Source of the DNA: Candidatus Caldilinea saccharophila
Lineage (GTDB): Bacteria > Chloroflexota > Anaerolineae > Caldilineales > Caldilineaceae
NCBI GenBank assembly: GCA_016710365.1
Contig: JADJVW010000009.1
Coordinates: 124,001-188,000 of the forward strand
DNA: 64,000 bases
Direction of reading: 5' to 3'
The position numbers were made by a program, and so were the translations under genes. The notes below the pieces were generated by a model. The model saw only the letters and a list, made by a program, of their open reading frames with translations. It searched no databases and had not been told where the DNA came from. Shown one piece after another: positions 52,081 to 63,720 of the stretch (positions are counted from its first letter, which is position 1; each line of letters begins with the position of its first letter).

Positions 52081-52920
52081 TCATCTCAAATTGCTGGGTC
52101 GCGTGCCAATGTCAAGGAACTTAATCACAGAGATCATATCGGCGTTGAAGACGAAACCGCGACTGTTTTCGCTGACGGCATACCCCTCTTGCTGCGCCAC
52201 AGTGCGCATGGTGGGCGTCAACAGGCTGGAGAGATCGAACATCAGCCGCGCGTGCTGGTCGGGCAGCAGGGCCGGGTTGTCGGGAAATTCGATGGGCTTG
52301 GCGCCCTTCGCCGAAAGATGCACGTTGAAGAGAAGCACATTGCCGTCGCTGGTGGCAAGGCTGCGCAGCGCGTCCGCCGCCGTGGAGGGATCGCCGTCCG
52401 TTGCCTCGCCATCGGTGATGTTGATGACGAGAGGCGGAAAGCTGTCCGCGTGCTGGGGCAGCCACCGCGTTAACACATCGTGCGCCAGCGTGAACGCCTG
52501 CGCCATCGGCGTGGCGCCGTGGCAGATCGGGTCGAACCAGATCGGGAAGCGAATGGTCTGCTCGACGATGCCGCCCGCGCCATCCTCCACCTTTTTCTTG
52601 CGTTCTTCGATGCGGGCGGGCAGGTTGCCGATGTCGCTGATCGGCGCCAGCTCGCGTCCGGCAAGCTGACCACTCAGCGCCGGCCCGACCTTTTCACCGT
52701 AGCCGATGACGCCGACATAGAAGTAGTCGCGGATGCCTTCTTCTTTGGCGCATTTGATCACTAGATTTTGCAGCAGACGGTTGATGGCGTCGGCCAGCAA
52801 ATCGGCCTTGCGCCGGCTCGATTCGCCGCCGGCAAAGGGATCTTCCATGGAACCACTCTGGTCGATCAGAAAGAGAAAGCACGAAGGGTTGGTGCGGCTG
52901 ATTTCGGCTTGGTACGGCAT
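52081..52920 (-). CDS. vWA-domain protein, TerY-like
   Basis: A 280-residue protein that is essentially one von Willebrand A domain. The MIDAS metal site is complete: DQSGSM (Asp20, Ser22, Ser24), a Thr in HGATPMAQA and an Asp in NITDGEATDGD. It resembles TerY-like proteins found beside PP2C phosphatases and kinases. The start is ATG 52920 with AAAGGA upstream. The open frame from 53019 has no family match. It is the first gene of the three-gene minus-strand module. Confidence 0.85.
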   Translation of the reverse strand: MPYQAEISRTNPSCFLFLIDQSGSMEDPFAGGESSRRKADLLADAINRLLQNLVIKCAKEEGIRDYFYVGVIGYGEKVGPALSGQLAGRELAPISDIGNLPARIEERKKKVEDGAGGIVEQTIRFPIWFDPICHGATPMAQAFTLAHDVLTRWLPQHADSFPPLVINITDGEATDGDPSTAADALRSLATSDGNVLLFNVHLSAKGAKPIEFPDNPALLPDQHARLMFDLSSLLTPTMRTVAQQEGYAVSENSRGFVFNADMISVIKFLDIGTRPSNLR

Positions 52921-53098
52921 ACCGGTGTCCTTTCGCTGGTGTGCGCTGAAGCAATGGCAGTCAATCTTCTGGCGACAATACGCACCGAGGCACGCGCCTT
53001 TGGTTTCGCGCCGGCCCATGCTAGAAAAGATTCAGGCCAAATTCAAGTAGTCGGGCGACCGGCGCGTCATCCAGGAAGATCCCCCCCCCAAAAAACAA

Positions 53099-53134
53099 AC
53101 GCCCATTGCGCCGGTTTGGCGACGCAATGGGCGT
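53099..53134 (-). terminator. rho-independent terminator of tRNA-Arg
   Basis: A 12-bp perfect stem: 53099-53110 pairs with 53123-53134 around a 12-nt loop. On the minus strand it is followed by TTGTTTTTT. It lies 5 nt after the tRNA 3' end. Confidence 0.85.
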
Positions 53135-53138
53135 GACG

Positions 53139-53214
<76 letters not shown>

Positions 53215-53226
53215 CTGCTCCAATCG

Positions 53227-53255
53227 ATTGTAGCGGAGGGCGCGTGCTTCGTCAA
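53227..53255 (-). promoter_or_regulatory. sigma70 promoter of tRNA-Arg
   Basis: On the minus strand, TTGACG (53255-53250), a 17-nt spacer and TACAAT (53232-53227). The -10 ends 12 nt before the tRNA 5' end. Confidence 0.75.
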
Positions 53256-53311
53256 CCTACGCATTCCCTGGACATTTAGCAAAAGCGCCGCCATCACCCC
53301 GAAGGGCGCGG

Positions 53312-53899
53312 CTACAAGATCGGGCCGTTGTGCGGACGATGCGCCAGATCGATCTGCAAGCGCAGTTCCTCTTTTGCCGCCAGCAGATTCTGCCGGGTTT
53401 TGAAGAACGCGCCATCGGTGAATTCCATGACGCCGCTGTCAAGAATATCCAGCATCGCATTGACGACAAAGAGGACTTTGGCTTCCAGCAGTTCCGTCGT
53501 CGTGCCATAAAACGATTCAGGGATGAAAAAGACCGCAACGATGGTGATCAGCCATCCGCCCAGGAGCACAGTCACCCACTGTTGCTGCACCTGTCCAGGC
53601 AGCGCTAACGCCAGAAGCAGCCAGACAACGACCATCAACGCTACGATCTGCCAGCGCGCTATCGGCCGCGCCGCGGAGATCATTGCCAGTCGCGGCGCCA
53701 GCCGGTCGTAGCCTTTAACGTGCGCCAGCCATGCGTTAAAGCGATGACATTCTTTGAGGTTGACGCGATCCTGGTCGAAATTGGCGAGTTCAGCGGCGTA
53801 GATGCGACATTCGGCCGCCAGGTCGTAGAAGAGCTTGCGATCGAGATGGCGTACAGGGGAAGGCGGCGGGCGGCGGAGCGTCCTGAATAATTGGCTCAC
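53312..53899 (-). CDS. two-helix membrane protein, function unknown
   Basis: A 195-residue protein with two adjacent membrane helices near the middle (about 88-108 and 116-136) and soluble ends. I recognise no family. I start at GTG 53899, which overlaps the UbiA stop as GTGA. This coupling is better evidence than the longer frame from 53947. Its job is probably tied to the prenyltransferase it follows. Confidence 0.6.
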   Translation of the reverse strand: MSQLFRTLRRPPPSPVRHLDRKLFYDLAAECRIYAAELANFDQDRVNLKECHRFNAWLAHVKGYDRLAPRLAMISAARPIARWQIVALMVVVWLLLALALPGQVQQQWVTVLLGGWLITIVAVFFIPESFYGTTTELLEAKVLFVVNAMLDILDSGVMEFTDGAFFKTRQNLLAAKEELRLQIDLAHRPHNGPIL

Positions 53900-54903
53900 C
53901 CCGGGCGGCTGATGAGCAAGGCAGCAATGCACAACACAGCGGTCCAAAACGCAGCTTTGGTGGCAACGCTGCGCAGACGGGCGGCGTCTTCCGGCAAGAT
54001 ACGGTTGCGGTCAAGCTCAGCGAACAACCCCATGGCCAGGGGTAGGGTGGCAAGGCCGCCCAGATACCACAGCGGTAAACGCCCGAGTACGGTGACGACG
54101 AGAATACTAGAATAGGCGACCATCGTCAGGAATGCGTTGAAATCTACAGTGCGCGGCGCCCCCAGCATAACGGCCAACGTGCGCTTGCCGATGAGCCAGT
54201 CGCGCCGCAAGGTTGCCAGGTTTTGGCTCAATAAGACAAGGATAGCAAGCAGGGCAATCGGCAAGCCACCGAAAATCGGCAACCACCCGATTTGTTGCGT
54301 CTGCGCATAGAAGGAACTCAGCAGTGGCAGCAGACCAAAGGCGACAAAGATGCCGAGCTCCCCCAACCCGTACCCACGATAGGCGTACCGAACAGGTGAC
54401 GTCACGGCGGCAAGTTGCACCAATATGGCGACCGCGCCGAAGAAAATGATCGGCCAGCCGGCAAACAGGGCTAGCCAGAGGCCGCATAACACGCTGGCAG
54501 CGTAAAGCAGCGCGCCAAGATTGAGCAGCAGCGCCGGCGGCAGGACGCCATTCTGCTGGAGGGTGAAGGTGCTGTCCGGCGTGTCGGTTGCCGGGCGTGC
54601 GTCTACATTCAGACTTTGCTGAAAATCCTGATACGCCATCAGAGTCTGGAAGGCAAGTGCGGAGAGCGCAACGCCGATCACGGCAAAAGCAAAGTTCGCC
54701 CAGTGCCATGCGCCCGCGGACCAGCCTCCAATCGCCGCACCAACCACCGCGGGTAAGGTCAGCGCCAGCGCCAGATCAAGGCGCAATGCTGCCAAGATGG
54801 CGCTAAGCAAGCTATCCGTCAGCCGCCGGTCGCGTGCCTGGCGTAGTCGCCCCCAAAGCGAAGGCGAAGATTCAATTGTCTGCCCATTGGTTTGGTTTGT
54901 CAT
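53896..54903 (-). CDS. UbiA-family prenyltransferase, MenA-like
   Basis: A 335-residue polytopic enzyme of the UbiA superfamily with about eight to nine membrane helices. Family members attach a polyprenyl chain to an aromatic ring, as in quinone synthesis. The second Asp-rich region reads LRRDWLIGKRTLAVMLG, close to the MenA type (DxxxGKRTLAVRLG). The first is AYQDFQQSLNVD, where the usual NDxxD pattern is degenerate. This weakens a clear MenA call and could mean a different acceptor. It overlaps the downstream membrane protein gene by GTGA. Confidence 0.8.
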   Translation of the reverse strand: MTNQTNGQTIESSPSLWGRLRQARDRRLTDSLLSAILAALRLDLALALTLPAVVGAAIGGWSAGAWHWANFAFAVIGVALSALAFQTLMAYQDFQQSLNVDARPATDTPDSTFTLQQNGVLPPALLLNLGALLYAASVLCGLWLALFAGWPIIFFGAVAILVQLAAVTSPVRYAYRGYGLGELGIFVAFGLLPLLSSFYAQTQQIGWLPIFGGLPIALLAILVLLSQNLATLRRDWLIGKRTLAVMLGAPRTVDFNAFLTMVAYSSILVVTVLGRLPLWYLGGLATLPLAMGLFAELDRNRILPEDAARLRSVATKAAFWTAVLCIAALLISRPG

Positions 54904-55078
54904 GGGACACTCAAGCTAGGTTAGCTGCGTTGCTGATCAGCAGATTCGTGACGTGGCCACCACAAATCGATCATCGCATGTCTCGATGTCAGCTTTATCC
55001 TTACGCAGCACCCATCGTAACATCTCATCCCGCTGTGGTCAAGAATCGTAAAAATAATATGGTTATTCGTCATCAACA

Positions 55079-56788
<1,710 letters not shown>

Positions 56789-56816
56789 GATGGCGGAGAT
56801 AAAGATGAGCGCGCCC

Positions 56817-58103
56817 TTACTCAGCCACGAGAAAAACTTCGCTGATCATGCTCTGGTAGTTCCAACCGCTGGCGTAGATGCGCACCGAGTCAATGCGCGC
56901 CGGCCGCGTCTCTTTGAGCAATTCCATGAGATCGGGCGAGCGATAGGTGTACCAGTTGAAGGGTGGAATTTTCTCGCCGTTGACGATCTTCCAGTTCTCA
57001 TTGTCCGGATCGCGATAATAGAAGCCATGTCCCCACGTAAGTTGTTTGCCGTAGATGTCCGTGTAGGTGACTTCAAGACGCAGCGGATATTCGGAGCTGA
57101 GATAGCCGGCGCCGGAGAGACTCTGAAAGAGCAGCTTCACGTCGACCTGGAGCATGAGTTTATCGTAAACATTGACATCCTTGCCGATATGCTGGCGGAT
57201 GCCCACCTCCGTCGGCACATTGTCTTCGCCCTGGCGCACAAAATAGGCCACGCGGCGACCATCGCGCTCCATGATGCTGACTTTGCCCGGCGTCACGCTT
57301 TGGGCAATGATATAGCTCTCCCACGAATCCTTCATCGACTCTGTGAAGTTGCCATTGCGCAGCAGGTTTTGCGAGGCGGTCACGGCTTGTTCGGCCAACG
57401 CGTCCGCCGTGATCCAGGCGCGCAGGCCGGGCGACACCACCAGATGCGCCTGGTCGCCCTTATGCAGCGTCGCCTGCCCCGAACTCACCGTGATGTCCGT
57501 CTGCGCCTCACCAACCGCAATTTGATAGCTGCCGGCGTCCAAATCGATTTCGCCGTGAGGCGTCACAATGCGCACAGACAACGGGCGTTGTTCTCCGCTG
57601 TTCGTAAAAACGCGCATCTGCCCCTGATCGAGCGTCAAGCGGGCTTGATAGGGAGCGCGGCTCAGGTCGAACATTGGGCTGCGCATGCGGTCGATGCGCA
57701 ATCGCGTGCCAGAAAAGATCTGCACGCTGCCCAGGGATTCGTCGCCGTCGCTTTCCTTGATCAGCCGCATGGTCGCCTGGGTGGGACCGTCACCCGCTTC
57801 CACAATGCTGCCTTCCGTCACCTCATCGCGCAGGTCGGTGATTGCAATCGGTTCGACTGCCCCTGGCGTGTAAAGGAGCACCGTGCCTTGCGTGGGGTTG
57901 AGCACCGCGGTCTGCTTGACCGTCGCCACCTCAAGCACATAGCGCGCCGACAGCGGCGCCGCAATCGCCAACACCACAAAAATCGCAAAACTGCCGAGCA
58001 GAACGGTCCAGGCCAATCGCTCCGGGTTCTCGCGCACTGTGTGGCGAGGCTGCCCCTCCCACACCGCATCGGTTGATGACGCGCTTGTCAATTTGGAACT
58101 CAT
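56817..58103 (-). CDS. membrane-anchored FecR-like protein
   Basis: A 428-residue protein with one membrane helix (about 33-55), then a domain resembling the FecR/periplasmic beta-fold. It has VRIVTPHGEIDLDAGSYQIAVG and SGQATLHKGDQAHLVVSPG, the pattern of FecR repeats. The C-terminal half looks like a jelly-roll carbohydrate-binding-type domain. In known systems FecR relays an outside signal to a sigma factor or forms a surface structure. No sigma factor gene is adjacent. It starts in an ATGA overlap with the TPR gene. Confidence 0.72.
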   Translation of the reverse strand: MSSKLTSASSTDAVWEGQPRHTVRENPERLAWTVLLGSFAIFVVLAIAAPLSARYVLEVATVKQTAVLNPTQGTVLLYTPGAVEPIAITDLRDEVTEGSIVEAGDGPTQATMRLIKESDGDESLGSVQIFSGTRLRIDRMRSPMFDLSRAPYQARLTLDQGQMRVFTNSGEQRPLSVRIVTPHGEIDLDAGSYQIAVGEAQTDITVSSGQATLHKGDQAHLVVSPGLRAWITADALAEQAVTASQNLLRNGNFTESMKDSWESYIIAQSVTPGKVSIMERDGRRVAYFVRQGEDNVPTEVGIRQHIGKDVNVYDKLMLQVDVKLLFQSLSGAGYLSSEYPLRLEVTYTDIYGKQLTWGHGFYYRDPDNENWKIVNGEKIPPFNWYTYRSPDLMELLKETRPARIDSVRIYASGWNYQSMISEVFLVAE

Positions 58104-58655
58104 GCCTCCTCCTCGCTGTCCCCCTCGGCCTGACGCTGCGCCGCGTGCTTCTGTTCGCTGGCCGCGCGCGCGACAAGGCGCTCGATCCAGTAACGAGCAT
58201 GTTGATCCAGGGGGTTCAGCGTCAATTCATCTTCAAAGTGCCTGATTGCCTGGGAGAGTTCGCCGCGCTCTTTGTAAATCAGCCCCAGATGATAGTGCAC
58301 ATTGGGCGCGGCCGGATCGACTGCCAACGCGCGTTCATAGGCGCGTATCGCACGCTGTTGTTGCTGGGGGCCAGCCAGTTCTAGACGGCCAAGCTGCGGC
58401 TCCCAAGTTGGACCAAATCATGGCATTGTCAGGCTGAAGCTCGGCTGCCTTGCTCAGCACACGCACTGCCTTGTTCCATTTTGCCAGGAGAATATACGCA
58501 CCACCGAGGTTGATCGCAACATCGACGTTGGTTGGCGCCTGCGCATAGAGTGGCAATAACTTTTCCACGGCCTCTGTGGGCCGGTTCGTACGCAACAACC
58601 ACGCCCCTTCGGTCAGGGTGCGGTTAAATTCCTCTGCATTTCGATCTGTGGCCAT
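58100..58655 (-). CDS. TPR-repeat protein, one frame break
   Basis: A short protein of about 184 residues made of TPR-like repeats. The first half (from ATG 58655, MATDRNAEEF) ends with NAMIWSNLGAA, and one extra base near 58394 separates it from LGRLELAGPQQQQRAIRAYE, which leads into AVDPAAPNVHYHLGLIYKE. The stop overlaps the next gene's ATG as ATGA at 58100-58103. TPR scaffolds coupled to a FecR-like membrane protein suggest a shared complex. Unrepaired pieces are 58335-58736 and 58100-58327. Confidence 0.72.
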
Positions 58656-59078
58656 ACCAACAAATCCTCTTCCCAGCCCGGCAGGATGCTTGACGGCTGC
58701 CGATTGGCAGCGACGAGTGGCGGCGGCTATCGCCAATCGCCTTCATCGCCAACACGGATGCACACCAACTAGATAAGCCTGCACTTCAAACTCGACTCAC
58801 TTTGGTCAACGCCACCACGGGCAAAGGTGTTCCCATCAAAGACATAACGATACCCGAATGGAGGCGAAAAAGCAAGCGATCTTTCTCATTTTCTCATGAA
58901 AGTGCGTCCCCGCATTGATCCCTGGAAGCACAGTAAGGATTGCCGGTGGCGCATGGAGATGCAGAGAGAGTCGGCCTCAAGGAGCGGTCAGGCAGATTGA
59001 CAAGGCGGCGCTGCTTCGACACAATACACAATGCAGTCTTGACGCACCTGATTTCCGGCAAATCTAGGAGAGTGGTGA
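58656..59078. other. intergenic region upstream of uxaC
   Basis: This is a divergent spacer between the TPR operon and uxaC. It holds a good promoter for uxaC, listed separately, and no visible gene. Confidence 0.6.
58997..59025 (+). promoter_or_regulatory. sigma70 promoter of uxaC
   Basis: TTGACA (58997-59002), a 17-nt spacer and CACAAT (59020-59025). The -35 is consensus. The -10 differs from the recurrent TACAAT of this window at one base. Confidence 0.6.
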
Positions 59079-60562
59079 ATGATGAACGAGAATGTATTTG
59101 TAACAAAAAACCCCGCGGCAGAACAGTCCGTAGCAGAAAAGACAGCGGATCGCGCCTGGCGCCTCTCGCCTGACCGCTGCTTTGCGGCGGATCCAGCGCA
59201 GCGCACCATCGCACGCACGCTTTACGCCGCGGTGCAGGATCTGCCGCTGATCGCGCCGCATGGCCACGTACCGCCGGCGCTGCTGGCCGATCCAGATGCA
59301 CGCTTGGGCACGCCCGCCGAACTCTTCATCATCCCGGATCATTACATCCTGCGCATGCTTTACAGCCAGGGCGTGGCGCTCGAAGCGATGGGAGCTTCCT
59401 CCACCGACGACGCCGCGGTCGAACGCGACCACCGCCGCATCTGGCAGCGTTTCGTCGACCACTTTCACCTCTTTCGCGCCACGCCCACTGGCCTGTGGCT
59501 GGCCGACGAACTGGTCAATCTCTTTGGCGTGCAAGAGCGGCTGACCAGCGAAAGCGCGCAGCGCATCTACGACCACCTGGAGGCGCGGCTGGCGCAGCCG
59601 GAATTTGCCCCGCGTGCACTGCTTGACCGCTTTGGCATCGAGTTGCTCTGCACCACCGACGCCGCCACGGATGCGCTCGACCATCACCGCCGGCTGCACG
59701 CCGACGGGTTGACGCACATTCGCCCGACCTTCCGCCCCGACGCGGTCGTTAACCTCGATTACCCGGCGTGGCGGCAACAGATCGATGCGTTGAGCGCCGT
59801 TGCCGGCATCGATGTCGTTGACTATACCTCCTATGTGCGGGCGCTGGAGCAGCGCCGCGCCGCATTAAGGCGCTGGGCGCGCTGGCAACTGACCACGCCG
59901 CGCTGACGCCCTACACCGCGCGGCTCAGCAAAGATGCTGCGGACGCGCTCTTTCAGCGCGGTCTGCGCGGCGAAGCCAACGCCGACGATGCGGCCAACTT
60001 CACAGCACACATGTTGATGGAGTTTGCGCGCATGAGCACGGAGGATGGTCTGGTCATGCAGATCCACGCCGGCAGCCTGCGCAACCACAACCCCAACATC
60101 TTTGCCCGTTTTGGCGCGGACATGGGCGCCGATATTCCGTTGGCGACCGAGTGGACGCGCAACCTGCGCGCGCTGCTCAACGCCTATGGCAACGACCCAC
60201 GCTTCCGCCTGATCCTCTTCACGCTCGATGAGAGCAGCTACAGCCGCGAGCTGGCGCCGCTGGCAGGCCATTACCCCGCCGTGAAACTGGGGCCGCCGTG
60301 GTGGTTCTACGACAGCGTCAACGGCATGCGCCGCTATTTCGAGCAGGTGATCGAAACCGCGGGGCTTTACAACACGGCCGGCTTCAACGACGACACGCGC
60401 GCCTTTGCCTCCATCCCCTCGCGCCACGACGTGTGGCGCCGCGTGAGCTGCGACTGGCTGGCCGGTCTGGTCGTGCAGGGGATGCTGGCCGAGGACGAGG
60501 CCGCGGCAATGGCCTACGAATGCGCCTACGGGCTGGCGAAGGCTGCATACGGGGCCGGCTGA
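59079..60562 (+). CDS. uxaC: glucuronate isomerase, one frame break
   Basis: An enzyme of about 494 residues of the amidohydrolase superfamily that interconverts D-glucuronate and D-fructuronate (also galacturonate and tagaturonate), the entry step of hexuronate use. The metal-binding His61-Gly-His63 (APHGHVPP) is in place, and the C-terminal half has IHAGSLRNHNPNIF and HYPAVKLGPPWWFYDS, typical of UxaC. The frame breaks near 59868, where a base seems missing between QRRAA and KALGALATDHAA. Unrepaired pieces are 59079-59906 and 60011-60562. AGGAGAG (59066-59072) precedes tandem ATGs at 59079 and 59082. An SDR enzyme gene of the same pathway type follows. Confidence 0.88.
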
Positions 60563-60897
60563 TCATAAAAGCTGATGTGTGTAAACACTGCCTTTGACGC
60601 GGAGGCGAGAGAAGCAAAGATGCGCAGAGAAGAACTTTCGGCTCAACCGGAATTGATGTGGTCGGGTCTTACGCGCCGGGGACAGGCTGCTCGTTGTCTG
60701 CTCGACCGAAGTGCAGCAAGCCCGTCCCCAGCACGTAACCACACGAGATCCGGTTGACCCGAACTCTCTATCGGCGAGCGGAGGCGAGCGCAAAGTGTTC
60801 TTGCATCCCGTTGCCGCAAAAGTATTGACTGGATACGCGCGTGGCAACCGCTGGACCTGGAGTTGTCACCGCCAAGTAGCGAAGGTAAAAATGACTT
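60563..60897. other. intergenic region with a partial dispersed repeat
   Basis: The start contains GCCTTTGACGCGGAGGCGAG and GCAAAGATGCGCAGAG, matching the GACGCAGAG-type element at 20088-20185. I see no gene and no strong promoter in the rest. Confidence 0.5.
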
Positions 60898-61722
60898 ATG
60901 CAATTTCTCAACGATCTGTTTAGCTTGGACGGTCAAGTGGCGTTGGTCACAGGCGGCGCCGGTGTGCTGGGCGGCGCGATGGCAAAGGGGCTGGCGCGCG
61001 CGGGCGCCAAGGTCGCTGTGCTGGGCCGCCGCCGCGAGCCGGCGCAGACGACGGTGGCCGCGATCGAGGCGGATGGCGGCTGCGGGCTGGCGCTCCCCGC
61101 CGATGTGCTCGACCGCGACCAGTTGGAGGCGGCGCGTGCGGCGCTGCTCGAAAGGTGGGGTCGGCTCGACATTCTCGTCAACGCCGCGGGCGGCAATCTG
61201 CCCGCGGCCACCTTGCCGCCCGGCGAGTCCTTCTTCAGCCTGCCGGTGGAGGGCATGGCGCCGGTGATTGCGCTCAACCTGCAGGGGACGCTGCTGCCGA
61301 GCCAGGTCTTTGGCAGCGAGTTAGCGCGCGCAGGCCGCGGCTGCATTGTCAACATCTCATCGATGGCCGCGCAGCGCGCCATGACGCGCGTCGTCGGCTA
61401 TGGCGTCGCCAAGGCCGCGGTCGAGAATGCCACGCGCTGGCTGGCCGTGGAACTAGCGCGCTCGCACGGCGCCGGGTTGCGCGTCAACGCCATTGCCCCG
61501 GGTTTCTTCGTCGGTGAGCAGAACCGTGCGCTGCTGCTCAATCCCGACGGCTCCCTCACCGCGCGCGGTCAGACGATCATCGACCACACGCCGGCCGGGC
61601 GCTTTGGCGAGCCAGAAGAGCTGCTCAGCACGCTGATCTGGCTGTGCAGCCCCGGCGCGCGCTTTGTCAACGGCGTCGTCGTGGCGGTGGATGGCGGCTT
61701 CAGCGCGTTCAGCGGCGTGTGA
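60898..61722 (+). CDS. SDR-family oxidoreductase, D-mannonate oxidoreductase-like
   Basis: A 274-residue classical short-chain dehydrogenase. The NAD(P)-binding TGGAGVLG (18-25) and NAAG (95-98) are followed by the catalytic Ser in NISS (about 154) and the Tyr168-x3-Lys172 pair (YGVAK). The long insert around 105-125 and the PAGRFGEPEEL end fit SDR enzymes that reduce D-fructuronate to D-mannonate. Its place after uxaC supports that role. A different sugar-acid substrate remains possible. Confidence 0.85.
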   Translation: MQFLNDLFSLDGQVALVTGGAGVLGGAMAKGLARAGAKVAVLGRRREPAQTTVAAIEADGGCGLALPADVLDRDQLEAARAALLERWGRLDILVNAAGGNLPAATLPPGESFFSLPVEGMAPVIALNLQGTLLPSQVFGSELARAGRGCIVNISSMAAQRAMTRVVGYGVAKAAVENATRWLAVELARSHGAGLRVNAIAPGFFVGEQNRALLLNPDGSLTARGQTIIDHTPAGRFGEPEELLSTLIWLCSPGARFVNGVVVAVDGGFSAFSGV

Positions 61723-61773
61723 GAGGCGCCGGCGCCGGTTGATGGTCGCGACGTGTGCGTGGTTAATGCTATC

Positions 61774-63720
61774 CTACGCCGTCATCGCCAGCAACGCCTT
61801 TGCCTTGCGCACCGCCGCGCCCGCATCCGGCGCATAGCCATCGGCGCCGATCTCGTCAGCAAATTCCTCGCTGATCGCCGCGCCGCCCACCAGCACCTTG
61901 ACGCGGTCGCGCACGCCGGCCGCCTGGAGCGCGTTGATGATCGTGCGCATCATCGGCGCCGTGGTCGTGAGCAGGGCAGAGAGACCGACCAGGCCCGGCT
62001 TGTGTTCGTTGATGGCGGCAATAAACTTGTCGGCCGGCACATCGGGGCCGAGGTCGATCACCTCGAAGCCAGCGCCCTCGAACATCATCGCTACCAGATT
62101 TTTGCCGATGTCGTGCAGATCGCCCTTGACGGTGCCGATGACGACGCGGCCTACCGGCTCGGCGTGCGACGCAACCAGTCGCGGGCGCAATAATTCCAGA
62201 ATGCCGCGCGCGGCCAGCGCCGCGGCCATCATCTCTGGCAGGAAGAATTCAGCGCTTTCAAATCGCTCGCCAACGATGGTCATGGCCGGCACGATGCCGT
62301 CGCTAATCACCGCCTGCGGCGCATAGCCGTCAGCGAGCGCCTGCTCTCCTGCAACCACCGCCTCGGCGCGCCGCCCGTCGATGATCGCATCCTGCATGTC
62401 GAGGAAGAGATCGGGGTAGAATTCCTCTTCGGCAACCTGGGCAGCGGCGGCTTCGGGCGTGAGCATCTGCGCGGGCAGCGCGTCGGGGCTGCTGCTGACC
62501 TTGACCGGCTTGTCGTGGCGCGCGGCGGGCACGTAATCGTCCGCACGTTGGCTGACGCCGCCGGGGCCGTAGCTTCCGTACTCCTGCAGCGTCTCCCACA
62601 GCGCCATGATATTCTCGGGCGGCACGTTGGCCTGGATGTTGTGCACGGTCGCGGCGATAAAGCCGCCGCCCGCGCCAAAGTCGTCGATGCGCCGGCGCAC
62701 TTCCTCGCGCACCTCGTCGGTTGTGCCGGTGGTGAAGACGCCTTGCGTGTCGACCAGCCCGCCCCAGAAGGTCATCTCCTTGCCAAAGTCACGCTTGAGC
62801 GCCGATGACTCCATGCCCACCGCGCTGACCTGCACCGGGTTGATGATGTCGATGCCGATCTCGATCATGTCGGGGATGATCTCGCGGATCGCGCCGCACG
62901 AGTGGAAGAAGATCTTGGCGTCGGTGCGCGCCTTGATGAAGTCCATGATCTTCTTGTGGCGCGGCTTGATGACCTTGCGGTAGGTCTCCGGGCTGATGAG
63001 CAGACCAAACTGGCCGGCCAGGTCATCGGCCTCCTGCACCACGTCGGCGTATTCGCCCACCAACGGCAGCGCCACCTCCCAGTAGGCCAGCTTGAGGTCG
63101 ATGATCGTGTCCATCAGATAGGTCATCCACTCGAGATTGGTGACCAGGTCCGGGTAGAAGCGGGCAAAGCCGCGCGTCCACGCCGCCAGCTCGACAAAGC
63201 CGGCCGATAGCCCGCCCAGGATCACCGCCTCGCCCAGATCCTCGGCCACGTGGCGCGCGCTCTCCTTGAGCGTGGTGAAGCGCGCCGGGTCGACCGGGTC
63301 GGGCCAGGGGAAATGCTTGATGTCGTCGATGCTGGCGGAGTTGGCGAAGGGATGCTGGAACATGTCGTAGTAGAAGCCGCCATCCTTGGGCATGCGCCAA
63401 CTGATGCCCCACTCGTCCTGAAAGAAACGATAGCCGGGCATGGAATCCTCATCGACCACGATCTTGAAGGTGGCCGACGAGCGTGGGGCCACATTGCGGC
63501 CGTCGCAGCCCAGTTTCTGGCGCATGTCATCGTCGATCACCGCGATCTGCTGAAAGACATCCATCACCTCGACTTCTTTGTCCGGCAGGCCGAGATAGCG
63601 GCGCAGGTTGCGGTAGGCGTGGACGTGGATGCTGGTCAGCACCGTACCGCCCAGGTCAAAGGGGATGCGGTCCGGTTCCTGATGGTTCAGGGCCATTTTG
63701 ACGCGCTGGCGAGAATTCAT
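61774..63720 (-). CDS. fused URO-D-type methyltransferase and corrinoid-binding protein
   Basis: A 648-residue protein. Residues 1 to about 380 form a uroporphyrinogen decarboxylase-like barrel of the MtaA/CmuA methyltransferase type, with zinc-ligand candidates His273 and Cys275 (FFHSCG) and His360. After a variable linker, about 430-520 is the helical cap and 523-645 the Rossmann domain of a methanol-type corrinoid protein. The lower-ligand motif Asp534-x-His536-x2-Gly539 (GDLHDIG) is intact. The fusion therefore holds methyl transfer and corrinoid carrier in one chain, as in CmuA. The substrate is not readable from sequence. Its start overlaps the stop of a GntR-type regulator by ATGA. Confidence 0.9.
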   Translation of the reverse strand: MNSRQRVKMALNHQEPDRIPFDLGGTVLTSIHVHAYRNLRRYLGLPDKEVEVMDVFQQIAVIDDDMRQKLGCDGRNVAPRSSATFKIVVDEDSMPGYRFFQDEWGISWRMPKDGGFYYDMFQHPFANSASIDDIKHFPWPDPVDPARFTTLKESARHVAEDLGEAVILGGLSAGFVELAAWTRGFARFYPDLVTNLEWMTYLMDTIIDLKLAYWEVALPLVGEYADVVQEADDLAGQFGLLISPETYRKVIKPRHKKIMDFIKARTDAKIFFHSCGAIREIIPDMIEIGIDIINPVQVSAVGMESSALKRDFGKEMTFWGGLVDTQGVFTTGTTDEVREEVRRRIDDFGAGGGFIAATVHNIQANVPPENIMALWETLQEYGSYGPGGVSQRADDYVPAARHDKPVKVSSSPDALPAQMLTPEAAAAQVAEEEFYPDLFLDMQDAIIDGRRAEAVVAGEQALADGYAPQAVISDGIVPAMTIVGERFESAEFFLPEMMAAALAARGILELLRPRLVASHAEPVGRVVIGTVKGDLHDIGKNLVAMMFEGAGFEVIDLGPDVPADKFIAAINEHKPGLVGLSALLTTTAPMMRTIINALQAAGVRDRVKVLVGGAAISEEFADEIGADGYAPDAGAAVRKAKALLAMTA

